From NCBI GenBank assembly GCA_964251675.1, contig CAXUKS010000017.1, positions 10,317-74,316 on the forward strand: DNA of 64,000 nt, read 5' to 3'. Shown here piece after piece: positions 55,601 through 64,000 of the stretch. The translations under genes were made by a program, and so were the position numbers. A model generated the notes under the pieces. The model searched no databases, was not told where the DNA came from, and saw only the letters and a list, made by a program, of their open reading frames with translations. The DNA is from JANXMY01 sp964251675. Lineage in GTDB: Bacteria; Armatimonadota; Armatimonadia; Armatimonadales; Capsulimonadaceae. Numbering within the stretch: position 1 is the first letter of the stretch; the number at the start of each line of letters is the position of its first letter.

Positions 55601-58600
55601 ATGGCTAATACTCTTGATAACAACCTGAGCGCTTCGGTTTCTATCACAGGCGCGGAAACCTCTGTAGAAGCTCTGCGTGCCCGTGAAAGCGAACTATTGG
55701 AGCAGCCTAGCCTTCTTGATGCGTCCGAGCCATCGCCGATTGAAACGCCCCCTGTCCCGATGCAGACGCCTCGCCCTGCAAGCGTTAGAGCCGCTGAGAA
55801 CGCGCAGTGGCGGGAAATGGGGGCAGACCGACAGTATCAGAACCTTGTTCAGACGCTCGGCCCCGATGTGACGGCCCAGCGATACGAGGAGTGGTTTGGG
55901 ATGCTTGCGCCGGAATCTTCGGCCTCCACGTCGTCTTTTATGCGGTTTCACCAAAGCGCTTATGGCTCAGATACGTCCTGGAACGCCGATACTGCAAACG
56001 CTCGCGCTGCTTCGCGCCCCTATGTCGTCAGCGATACGGTTAGCTCAGGGACAACGCTTTCCGCTGCCCCCAATGCAGGAGCAGCGTTTGACCGAGAGGC
56101 TTATGAGCGCTCGCGGACGACCGATTACTACGTCAACAACGCCGCGCCTGAGACGCCTGCCGAAGAAGCGCCATCCCTGTCAAGAGTAGAAAAACGTCTC
56201 CCTTACACGAACGGTTACGCTTCCCGCGTGGCCGAAATCCAAGCGCGTCAGACAGAGCAGGCAGCCAGCACCCTCACAGACACAGTAGCGCAGCCCCGCG
56301 CCTCATCTCCGCGCTATGCCAACGCGAAAGAAGCAAGGGATTTAGACCGCTTGCTTCGCACGGGCTTAGAAGACGAATACGCCCAAGCAGGCCGCGTGCC
56401 TGAAATTGGGGGCCAAGGCTTCAATGAAGAGCTGACCGCTCAGCGCGTCGAAGCCGAACTCATCGCCGCGCCAGAAGCACGGGCCACGGGCTTAGCGCGC
56501 ATCAAAGAGAACTTCCGGGAGGATATGAAGTCGCCCTTTGGGCCTCTCAATTATGCGTTTGCCGCGGCCCAAATCGGGCAGGGCGCGGCGCATAATTATG
56601 AAAAGATGGGCACCGGGGATTATGTCACTCCCGAACAGCAGTCTACGGCGGCAGCAGGAATGCTTCCCGGTGCAGGTGCTCTGGTCGGAACGCTGATTGG
56701 TTCCGCCATCATGCCGGGGGCAGGCTCCTGGGCGGGAGGCATTGTTGGCGGCGGGATCGCAAGTGTTGCACAGGGGATCATCGGCGCAAACAATGAACGA
56801 GACCAGTCAATACGGCAGACCAGCGAGATGGTGGGCACGCTCACGGGGGCCGATGCCTCCGCTGTCCGTGAGTTCACGGAGGCGCTCCGGGGCGGCACAG
56901 CGGCAGTCAAGGATGTGGGCACAGCGTTTGCCACACTGACGAATGCCGGGCCGGGCGTCAACACCACCACGTCGCTGTCCGGCGTGCAGTTCATGGCGAA
57001 TGCCCTTGGCGAGCGCTTTAACCCGGCGCTGTCCGGCGTAGAGAAGGCGATCACCTCAGACCCCATCCTGCGCGGACTTCAGCCGGAACTCGGACGCACT
57101 GGTGGCAAGCTGACGGCGGCCCAGTACGGCGACCTGGCTGTGACCGAGGCTTTTCAGGGAGATTTCCAGGCCTCGAACGATGCCCTGACACTTCAGCAGG
57201 GGGTCCAGTCCAGCGCTTACGACCGGGACAAAGAGTTTGTGGACCGCTGGTCGAAAGTGCCGTGGTACACCAATCTGCTGCAATGGAGCAAAACGGACGC
57301 GGCGATAGACGCTCAAAAACGCATCGATGCCGGGGAGAAACCGGACCCTGCGGTCGCAGCCAGTCAGGCCCAGAGCGTTGAGGAGGCCCAGCATGCTTAC
57401 GGACTGTACACCGACTCCGCCTCAGCTCAGGAGACAGTCCGCGCCGGAGTCGGGCTAGCCCAGACACGCTTGGAACTCAGTCAGGTTTCTGGCGGCGGTT
57501 CGGCGGCGATGGGCAAACAGCTAGACACCATCCGGGAATTAGTCCGCACAAACACGCCTGCCTTAGAAGCGGATGCCAAAGGCATCGGGGATTATATCGC
57601 CGCGCACCCAGATATGAACCCGCAAATGCGGAACGCCTTGCAGCGGACCATCGACGATGACCTGGCCGCGCCTGAAAAACTGGCCCTGCTGGTGAAACAG
57701 GGCGACCGTGCACAATTCGATGAACAGGAGCGGGAGCAGGCGGCAGACTACGGTTTTACCCAGTCGGCAGGCTCGCTTTCGATGATGCGCGGGCGGCTCT
57801 CGGGCCGCTCCAATGCAGACCTGCAGGGCGAGGAAGATGGGGCGATTGCGGTCACGCGCAGCTATGCCGCCGATCAGCGCCGTGATGCCGCTAACCCGCT
57901 CGTGCGTCCGGCAGAACGAGCGGCCATGCTCGCCCAGGCCAACGCCCTGGACACCTCAGCCCTCACAGAAAGCTACAACTTCCGCGAGGCGGGTTATGCC
58001 CAGAACCTCGGGCGCATCGGCCTTCAGTCCGACCAGGCCGCGCTTGCCGTGACGAATGCCCAGATCGGGGGCGGGCCATCGCAGAACTATGAAGCTGCTG
58101 GCCAGGTGGTAGCCGCTTTCCAGGCGAAGATCGCCGAACTCACGAACGAGATTCAGCGCGGAGGCCTGACGCTTGATGATAGAACGGCCAAAGAGCGCGA
58201 GCTGACCGGCGCACGAGCGGCGGCAGAGCGAGCGGCGTTCAGCCGTAATGAAGCGTACTTTAGCGATGCGGAGCGGCTGGTAGGCACGCAGGAAGACATT
58301 GCGAGTGTTGGCTCAGGCCGGGCCATTCGGCGCGGCGGCAACGCCGCCTTTGACCCGAACATCATCAGCCTCGGCAACCAGCAGATCCAGACGGCCCAGC
58401 AGAAACTCGCCTTTGACCAGGCAAATTACGGCGGCAACGCCCAGCTCATCGCCGATGACACGTTGGCCGTCAGGCGTCTCTCCAACGCACAAGACGACCG
58501 GCTGGACGTCGAGAACACCTACACCCGTGACGGCGCGACCACGCGGCGCATGATGAACGACCGGGCACAGGCTCAGATCGCAGACCTGTCGCCCTGGATG

Positions 58601-59188
58601 AATGGACCGCAGAGCAATCCGCTGACGGCCCACGCCGCCGAAATCCGGGACGTGCGTTCGGACCTTGTGGCACTCGATGCCAACCGGGGCCGGGCGATTG
58701 CTGCGGGGCGCTGGCGGGATGAAGACGAAACGACCTACACCGGGCAGCGCAATCAGGACAACGTGCAGCTGGCTCAGTACGAGCGCGAGCGCGTCTACAG
58801 CGGCCTCCTGCCCCAGGAAGTGCAGCGGCTGATCGGCGGGGAGCGCGGCGGTATCGGCCTTGCCATTCAGCCGATGGCGGCACAGGCGGCGGCCTCCGGC
58901 GCCGGCTACAATCCCGTCTTCGGCGGCTTCGGGCAGCACCCGTCTGGGAGCATGACCGGAGGAATGGCAAGCCGCGAGGGCGGACCAGCGGGAGCCTGGT
59001 TTGCGGCAGCAGGCGGCCCCGGTGCGATGAACGGCAATCACAATGCCGACGTGGTCGCAACTCTGAACGTCTTGATCTCGGTGGTGCGTGAAGGCCACCG
59101 GCAAGGACGTAGCCAAGCGGTGAATGGGCCGCTAAACCCGCAGGGCGGCACAGCAGAGTATCTTCGCAAGATCACGGGAGGTTTGTAA
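55601..59188 (+). CDS. Tail tape measure protein
   Basis: 1195 residues. Long, Ala/Gln/Glu-rich and helical, with a Gly-rich hydrophobic patch (LPGAGALVGTLIGSAIMPGAGSWAGG) about 350-400, and the largest gene after the chaperone pair. Tape measure length sets tail length; about 1200 residues would suggest a tail near 180 nm using about 0.15 nm per residue. No good ribosome binding site precedes ATG 55601, so translation may depend on coupling or a different start. Confidence 0.88.
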   Translation: MANTLDNNLSASVSITGAETSVEALRARESELLEQPSLLDASEPSPIETPPVPMQTPRPASVRAAENAQWREMGADRQYQNLVQTLGPDVTAQRYEEWFGMLAPESSASTSSFMRFHQSAYGSDTSWNADTANARAASRPYVVSDTVSSGTTLSAAPNAGAAFDREAYERSRTTDYYVNNAAPETPAEEAPSLSRVEKRLPYTNGYASRVAEIQARQTEQAASTLTDTVAQPRASSPRYANAKEARDLDRLLRTGLEDEYAQAGRVPEIGGQGFNEELTAQRVEAELIAAPEARATGLARIKENFREDMKSPFGPLNYAFAAAQIGQGAAHNYEKMGTGDYVTPEQQSTAAAGMLPGAGALVGTLIGSAIMPGAGSWAGGIVGGGIASVAQGIIGANNERDQSIRQTSEMVGTLTGADASAVREFTEALRGGTAAVKDVGTAFATLTNAGPGVNTTTSLSGVQFMANALGERFNPALSGVEKAITSDPILRGLQPELGRTGGKLTAAQYGDLAVTEAFQGDFQASNDALTLQQGVQSSAYDRDKEFVDRWSKVPWYTNLLQWSKTDAAIDAQKRIDAGEKPDPAVAASQAQSVEEAQHAYGLYTDSASAQETVRAGVGLAQTRLELSQVSGGGSAAMGKQLDTIRELVRTNTPALEADAKGIGDYIAAHPDMNPQMRNALQRTIDDDLAAPEKLALLVKQGDRAQFDEQEREQAADYGFTQSAGSLSMMRGRLSGRSNADLQGEEDGAIAVTRSYAADQRRDAANPLVRPAERAAMLAQANALDTSALTESYNFREAGYAQNLGRIGLQSDQAALAVTNAQIGGGPSQNYEAAGQVVAAFQAKIAELTNEIQRGGLTLDDRTAKERELTGARAAAERAAFSRNEAYFSDAERLVGTQEDIASVGSGRAIRRGGNAAFDPNIISLGNQQIQTAQQKLAFDQANYGGNAQLIADDTLAVRRLSNAQDDRLDVENTYTRDGATTRRMMNDRAQAQIADLSPWMNGPQSNPLTAHAAEIRDVRSDLVALDANRGRAIAAGRWRDEDETTYTGQRNQDNVQLAQYERERVYSGLLPQEVQRLIGGERGGIGLAIQPMAAQAAASGAGYNPVFGGFGQHPSGSMTGGMASREGGPAGAWFAAAGGPGAMNGNHNADVVATLNVLISVVREGHRQGRSQAVNGPLNPQGGTAEYLRKITGGL

Positions 59189-59194
59189 TCTTTT

Positions 59195-61741
59195 ATGAGT
59201 GACCTTCAGCCTTACTTTGAGCTGCGCCTCGCCATCGACCGCACCCTCTACGGCGGCGTGGTTTCCTGCCCGCCGCCGATCACTTGGGACTTCGCCGGGC
59301 TTGTCGGCAGTCCGAACACCACGGCGACAGGGCTGGCTCTGGACCCCACGGGGCAGTACATCATTCAGCAGCCGGTCGTGATCCCAGTCGATGCCGGGCC
59401 GGAACTCTGGCAGCTTGATAATGGCGACGATCTGCCGACGACCCTTCCTGCCGATGGTTCAGTTTCTCTTTATTCTGCCTACTACCAGCTTGGCACACAC
59501 GAAACACAGGGGAAGGGGATGCTGCGACAGGTCCGGGGCGGGGCCGCTGTCACCTTCGCCGCCGTCCTGCCAATTTCTATTGTGGGCGATAGCAGCGGCT
59601 GGCATACCGACGATGAAGGCTTCTCGCTCTTCATCACGCGCGGCGGACCAACTATCAATCCCGGCGGGGCCGTTGCCACTCCCGAAAACTTCACGTTCTA
59701 TGTGGAACTGAGCAACGGTCGTGACTCCGGGCTGCCCGGCCTGCGCCTGGCGGTGGAAGCGGGCGTTCCCATCCGGCTGGAAGTCAGCTTTGACGACGAC
59801 CAGACTTGGCAGCCAGTTGATGTAGCAACTTCGCTTGGGGATAGCGAAACCTACCTCAGCGGCAAAGCCCGGCATCTGGACCTGGACATCGTGCCGCTGA
59901 CCTCTTCCGCCTATTGGCAGTGGAAGGCGTGGAAAGACGCCTCCGATGCAGAGAGCCGCTTCCCGCAGGCCGCGCCGGACAGCTTCGGCGATCTGCCGCC
60001 ACTCCCCGAAGAAGTCCCGGCAGGACGCCCGCCCGACTTTGTGGCCGTCGTCATTGGCGGCGGCGACGCCGTGCTCGTGTGGCAGCAGGAAGCCGCGCTC
60101 TTTCCCGCCGGGGATATTCGTATCAGCGGCCAGGGCGGTCAGTTCGGCGTGCGTGTGGCCCGTCGCCGCTATCTACCCGATTGTTCCGCGTCCCTGCCAG
60201 AGCAGCAGCGTATCAACGCGCTTTCGGGACTGCCGACGGGGCGCGTCTCAGGGCTACTTCCCTTTGCCGGCGGCGACGGCTCACAAAAAGATGAGATGTA
60301 CGCACTGGCAGGAACGGTGACGAACCGCAATGCCGCGCGGGCGGAGCTGACGCTCACAACGCCAGACCGGGGCCTGGACACCGATGAAGACACACTGGCC
60401 GTCCTGCCGGATGGGGGTGCGGTCCTGACAGCGGTTCTGGCTTCGGCCACGCTGGATTTTCCGAAGGTGTTTCGGGGACCGGTGAACGTCGCCGAAGTGG
60501 TCAGCTATACGCAGGAAAGCGGCCTGTACCGGATGCACGAGGTCTGCCGCCTCATCCCGTCCATCTTGGGCGTGCGTAGCAGTGCCAGTGTGACCTTCGC
60601 CGACCGAGATGGGCTGCTCGCTCCCGGTGCGGGTGTGACTCCTGCAGTCCGGGCCGCCGTTCTCTATCGGGGCATTCTGTCGGACAATGGCTACGATGAC
60701 GGGGCGCTTGGAGTACAAGGGTTTTCAGGCTTGTCCCCAGACGGACAGATGCCGGGCTTTCAGTGGTTCTATGATGAGAACGGTGTTAAGCACTTCACGG
60801 TTCAGCTCATCGACGGAGCGCGTGAGAATGTGCCACTGCTCTGGATGGACCCGTGGGACGGCGAGTGCCAATACGCTATCGCGCGTGAAATCGGCTACAA
60901 GCTGAACCTGCCCGATGCTTTCATGGACTTCCCGCTCTGCCGCCGGGGGCAGGATTGTCCGCATTATCATCTGCCGACCGGAACGCTGAGAAGCCCACTG
61001 TTTGCCGTGCCGCCCGAGATGAAGTGCATGGACGCCCTGCGGTTGCTGCGTTCCGCGAGTGGGGCGCGGGACCCGCTGACCGGCGTGGTGCTACCGATGT
61101 ATCTGTATTTCGACAAGCAGAAGCATTTGCAGTTTTACGGGATGCCAGCAGGGCTGATCAACATCTTCCGAGACCCCTCGTATGACCCCGTTCTTGCGGG
61201 CCTGTCTCAGTCCAAAGTGTTCTCGAAAGTGCCGCAACTCACGGAGGATGGCTATCCCGCCCTGAATGAGTTCCAGAAGGGCGGACTGTCTTCGCAGGTG
61301 TCACTTGACAATATCCGCACATCCGTGGTGCTGGCGGGGCAGCAGCCTACGGATGGGGCATTCCTGTTCGGCTTCTCGAACTCGCCGCAGCTCGGGGCAG
61401 GAGACGAAGGCGATCCGCTGGCAACCGGCTACTTGGGCGTGAACAACCCCTATGTAGACATCAATCGCCTCTTTTCAAGCCCGGAGGCGGTCGAAGTGGC
61501 TGAAGCCAACACGCTGGCACAAACCTCCTTCCCGCAGGTGAGCACCGACTATCGGGCGCATTTCCAGAGCCAGCTTTGGGCACTGGACACGGTGGGGGTG
61601 CAGGACGACTACACACAGGGCACAGAGCTACCAGTACCCTACTACATCACTGCCGTGGACTCATATATGGAGATACAAAACAAGCAGTGGCATCAAGGCA
61701 GTGCAGTCAGCGGGCATCTTTTAGGACAAGCATCGGAATAG
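59195..61741 (+). CDS. Tail tip/baseplate hub protein
   Basis: 848 residues, the second-largest tail protein, immediately downstream of the tape measure. Beta-rich with many Trp/Tyr and a Cys-containing segment (PLCRRGQDCPHYHLP). Such genes encode distal tail or hub proteins that bind the tape measure tip. No named domain is certain. Confidence 0.68.
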   Translation: MSDLQPYFELRLAIDRTLYGGVVSCPPPITWDFAGLVGSPNTTATGLALDPTGQYIIQQPVVIPVDAGPELWQLDNGDDLPTTLPADGSVSLYSAYYQLGTHETQGKGMLRQVRGGAAVTFAAVLPISIVGDSSGWHTDDEGFSLFITRGGPTINPGGAVATPENFTFYVELSNGRDSGLPGLRLAVEAGVPIRLEVSFDDDQTWQPVDVATSLGDSETYLSGKARHLDLDIVPLTSSAYWQWKAWKDASDAESRFPQAAPDSFGDLPPLPEEVPAGRPPDFVAVVIGGGDAVLVWQQEAALFPAGDIRISGQGGQFGVRVARRRYLPDCSASLPEQQRINALSGLPTGRVSGLLPFAGGDGSQKDEMYALAGTVTNRNAARAELTLTTPDRGLDTDEDTLAVLPDGGAVLTAVLASATLDFPKVFRGPVNVAEVVSYTQESGLYRMHEVCRLIPSILGVRSSASVTFADRDGLLAPGAGVTPAVRAAVLYRGILSDNGYDDGALGVQGFSGLSPDGQMPGFQWFYDENGVKHFTVQLIDGARENVPLLWMDPWDGECQYAIAREIGYKLNLPDAFMDFPLCRRGQDCPHYHLPTGTLRSPLFAVPPEMKCMDALRLLRSASGARDPLTGVVLPMYLYFDKQKHLQFYGMPAGLINIFRDPSYDPVLAGLSQSKVFSKVPQLTEDGYPALNEFQKGGLSSQVSLDNIRTSVVLAGQQPTDGAFLFGFSNSPQLGAGDEGDPLATGYLGVNNPYVDINRLFSSPEAVEVAEANTLAQTSFPQVSTDYRAHFQSQLWALDTVGVQDDYTQGTELPVPYYITAVDSYMEIQNKQWHQGSAVSGHLLGQASE

Positions 61742-61768
61742 GACAGGCGACGGAGTAAGAAGGCAGCT

Positions 61769-61933
61769 ATGAACATTCAGGGCAAGGTCCGCGAGACCAG
61801 CTTAGAAGCAACAATCACACGGGCGGACGGCACTGTAGAACGCCTCGGCACCATTGCCTACACCCACCGTAACCCGTTCAAGATGCTCGCCTGGCGCATC
61901 GGTCGATGGCTTCAGCAAAAGAAGGGAAATTAA
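61769..61933 (+). CDS. Small tail-region protein
   Basis: 54 residues from ATG 61769 with AGAAGG upstream. Sequence: MNIQGKVRETSLEATI..., a beta stretch, then a basic amphipathic end (NPFKMLAWRIGRWLQQKK). Its stop abuts the next ATG (TAAATGG), so the two are coupled. Confidence 0.65.
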   Translation: MNIQGKVRETSLEATITRADGTVERLGTIAYTHRNPFKMLAWRIGRWLQQKKGN

Positions 61934-62320
61934 ATGGCAAACGTTTTCACAGTGGCGGCACGCACGATCATCAGCAAGCTGCTGGCGGGGCTTGCCCAGC
62001 CGCTTCCGGTCTATATCGGCTGGGGGACGGGGGCAGGCGTGGCAGCAGCAGCAGACACCACTCTGTTTACCGAAGACGCAGGGGGTGCTCCGGCCTATGC
62101 GCGGGTGGCGGGCGTAGCGTCGCTGCAAACCACAACGACCGCGAGCGATACCTATCAGGTCAGCGGGACGTTAGTTGCCAACAGCGCCAAGACGATCACG
62201 AACGTCGGATTATTTGACGCAAACGCGGCGGGAAATCTGTTTCTGAAGGCGGATTTCCCTGGTGTGGCCCTGAACGCTGGCGACGGCATCCAGTGGACAC
62301 TCAAAGTACAGTTCTCCTGA
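61934..62320 (+). CDS. Small tail fibre/tip protein
   Basis: 128 residues, Gly/Ala/Thr-rich and beta-structured (TTTTASDTYQVSGTLVANSAKTITNVGLFDANAAGNLFL). This resembles phage tail proteins whose stretch TNVGLFD is common in tip or fibre-associated proteins. A 19-bp tandem duplication (62303-62340) copies its stop codon. Confidence 0.68.
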   Translation: MANVFTVAARTIISKLLAGLAQPLPVYIGWGTGAGVAAAADTTLFTEDAGGAPAYARVAGVASLQTTTTASDTYQVSGTLVANSAKTITNVGLFDANAAGNLFLKADFPGVALNAGDGIQWTLKVQFS

Positions 62321-62363
62321 GAAAGTACAGTTTTCCTGAGTTTGTTCTAAGGAATTTGGTTCT

Positions 62364-64000
62364 ATGTCTGCAATTTCTTATGTTGCCAATGCAAGCAGCA
62401 ACACCGTTTCCGTAGTGGACACCGGGGCTGATGCTGTCCTTAGCACGATTGCAGTCGGCACTAGCCCCAACTCTGTGGCCTTTTCCCCCGATGGCACGAA
62501 GGCTTACGTTGTCAATGCAGGCAATAAAACGGTCTCTGTCATTGCGGTTTCTACAGCCTCTGTCACCAGCACGATCACAGTCGGCAACACTCCATACTCG
62601 GTAGCTTTTTCGCCCGATGGAACAAAAGCGTATGTGACCAACTTCAGCAGTAATACGATTTCAGTCATTGCCGTGGCTACAAACACGGTGACAAAAAGCG
62701 TGTCGGTGGGAACCGGTCCCTACTCGGTCGCTTTTTCGCCCGATGGGACAAAAGCCTACGTCGCCAACTTCACGAGCAGTTCCGTGTCGGTGATCGCCGT
62801 CGCCACTGACACGGTCGCAAAAACGGTTTCTGTGGCCGGTGGGCCTGTCTCTGTGGCTTTTTCGCCGGATGGAACAAAAGCCTATGTGGCTCTGAACACC
62901 GCCAAAGCGGTTTCTGTCCTCACTGTCTCCACCGACACGGTAGCAAAAACAGTTGGCTTTGGGGGAAACTTAAACGCGGTGGCTTTTTCGCCCGATGGCA
63001 CAAAAGCGTATGTGACCAGCGGTGTCACCAAAACCGTTTATGTGCTCACAGTGAGCACCGATACTTTAGCCAAGTCGGTTCCGATCACTGCTGGGGCACT
63101 CGCAGTAGCCTTTTCACCCAATGGCACGAAAGCCTATGTGACCAGCAACAGCAGCGCCATAGTGACTGTGATGGCGGTCTCCACTGATACGGTGACAAAC
63201 ACACTGGCCGTAGGAAATGGCCCCTCTGCGGTGGCATTTTTAAGTGCCCGGCCTGCTTCAATCATTTTGTCTTTTGGATGCCTGGCATCCTGTGTCGCTC
63301 AGAAGAAAATAGGGCGCTCTGTCTCCTTTTCATGTACTGCCGCTACCGTCGCCACAAAAGTTCGAGGTGTGCTGATCTTGTTTTCTGCCACTGCCACGCC
63401 GTCCATTAAAAAAATCCGCGTTCGATTATTGACAATTACAGCAGCGGCTCGCGGTTTTGTCTCGGTTTCTTCCCCGCAGCTCACTCTGGCCCAATGGCTC
63501 GCGCAATCCTATACCGATCTCTTTGTCGCCGTTCGCACCTGGCGAACGGCCTGGTTTATCCACCGAGGTTCCCCTATGATTTCACCCACTGCCCTGCTAC
63601 ACTATCTCGACCTCATTGCCGCCAATGTCCTGACCGCCGACTATCAAGCCGCCGCCAATGCTCTGGCCGGGGATGGCACAGATGTCAAACCCTCGATCAG
63701 CCGCGTGCTGGTCGGCGGCGACGGCGTGAGCAGCCTGGTCTACGGCTCGGCAGATGAACAATTTATCATTGACATGGGACCAGTGACAGACCTGTACGTC
63801 GCCAATGCCGACGTGTTCGCGCAGCTCACGCTCCGGCACGGGACCCTGATGCAGAAATTGAACGATACGCTCTCCAAGATGGGGGCGAAAGTGCTCGTCG
63901 GCGGCGCTCCGGCCTTCAATGATCTGGATACCTACGCGACCTACCAGAACAGCCTTGCGCCCGGCTCCTTCCGCGTTCTGCCGCAGATCGCTCTCTTGCA
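62364..64000 (+). CDS. Beta-propeller (YVTN-repeat) tail protein, 3' end outside window
   Basis: The frame from ATG 62364 is open to the window end (545 codons). Residues 1-290 are about seven repeats of the form VAFSPDGTKAYV.N....TVSVI.V.T..V..T..VG, the YVTN/NHL-type propeller blade. A Ser/Thr/basic segment follows, then from residue 405 a different domain begins MISPTALLHYLDLIAANVLTADY. The internal ATG 63576 could be a separate start. The protein is probably a receptor-binding or host-range tail component, inferred from position. Confidence 0.75.
   Translation, partial: MSAISYVANASSNTVSVVDTGADAVLSTIAVGTSPNSVAFSPDGTKAYVVNAGNKTVSVIAVSTASVTSTITVGNTPYSVAFSPDGTKAYVTNFSSNTISVIAVATNTVTKSVSVGTGPYSVAFSPDGTKAYVANFTSSSVSVIAVATDTVAKTVSVAGGPVSVAFSPDGTKAYVALNTAKAVSVLTVSTDTVAKTVGFGGNLNAVAFSPDGTKAYVTSGVTKTVYVLTVSTDTLAKSVPITAGALAVAFSPNGTKAYVTSNSSAIVTVMAVSTDTVTNTLAVGNGPSAVAFLSARPASIILSFGCLASCVAQKKIGRSVSFSCTAATVATKVRGVLILFSATATPSIKKIRVRLLTITAAARGFVSVSSPQLTLAQWLAQSYTDLFVAVRTWRTAWFIHRGSPMISPTALLHYLDLIAANVLTADYQAAANALAGDGTDVKPSISRVLVGGDGVSSLVYGSADEQFIIDMGPVTDLYVANADVFAQLTLRHGTLMQKLNDTLSKMGAKVLVGGAPAFNDLDTYATYQNSLAPGSFRVLPQIALL

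Noticed and set aside
1..64000. Genome-wide stop-codon reassignment
   Set aside because: TAA and TAG close many well-supported genes (VRR-NUC, csrA, capsid and others), so the UUA tRNA cannot imply complete recoding.

Overview
The window is almost wall-to-wall mobile-element DNA. It is a tailed-phage genome (terminase, portal, head maturation protease, capsid, tail tube, tape measure, tail tip, lysin) joined to a large plasmid-type backbone (PRTRC cassette with ParB, two replication-initiator-like genes, an ExeA-type ATPase with a putative ribbon-helix-helix partner, a tyrosine recombinase). I see no ribosomal, metabolic or other chromosomal core genes. The best reading is a phage-plasmid or a large temperate phage. 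It is GC-rich, uses GGAGG-type ribosome binding sites, and its promoters match TTGACA-N17/18-TATAAT. The host cannot be named from the sequence. CsrA homologues, IS200/IS605-type ends and PRTRC genes say only that it is a bacterium with sigma70-type promoters.

Layout. 0-2.3 kb (+): probable end of the late operon (membrane protein, small protein, N-acetylmuramoyl amidase endolysin, VRR-NUC nuclease), then csrA. 2.7-5.4 kb (-): small early-type genes including a Mu Gam-like protein, leaving a divergent promoter/operator region at 5.4-5.5 kb. 5.5-7.4 kb (+): a chain of small overlapping genes headed by a ribbon-helix-helix regulator. 7.4-27.5 kb (-): a long run of tightly overlapping genes. It holds a HerA-type ATPase, a tRNA whose anticodon reads the UAA stop codon, an initiator-like protein with iterons inside its gene, the PRTRC cassette (ThiF, B, F, C, ParB), a PolX-like nucleotidyltransferase, SWIM zinc fingers, and one intact plus one deleted IS200/IS605-type element. 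27.5-28.0 kb: a repressor switch with repeated operators. 28.0-33.4 kb (+): accessory cargo (XRE, degenerate ImmA-like protein, lipoprotein, secreted protein, a second csrA with an in-frame amber, and a low-GC three-gene module ending in a HEPN-like protein). 33.5-37.1 kb (+): ATPase, RHH-like protein, second initiator and integrase. 37.2-40.9 kb: small genes, a DNA cytosine-5 methyltransferase and a phage metallopeptidase. 41-64 kb (+): packaging, head and tail genes in canonical order, interrupted by a reverse-strand accessory island at 52.4-54.5 kb and ending in an unfinished beta-propeller tail protein.

The tail operon runs off the right end and lysis genes start at the left end. The map is therefore probably circular, or circularly permuted, and opened inside the tail region.

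The strongest unusual signals are: (1) a structurally complete tRNA with anticodon UUA, together with a csrA copy interrupted only by one UAG; (2) a PRTRC plasmid cassette inside a tailed-phage genome; (3) short tandem duplications, many copying the stop codon, at a large share of gene junctions; (4) a dispersed palindrome built on CTTTTCGCGCGAAAAG; (5) cis-acting repeat arrays buried in the coding sequences of three DNA-binding proteins; (6) several regulator genes whose start codon lies 5-7 nt after a consensus -10 box, predicting leaderless mRNAs.
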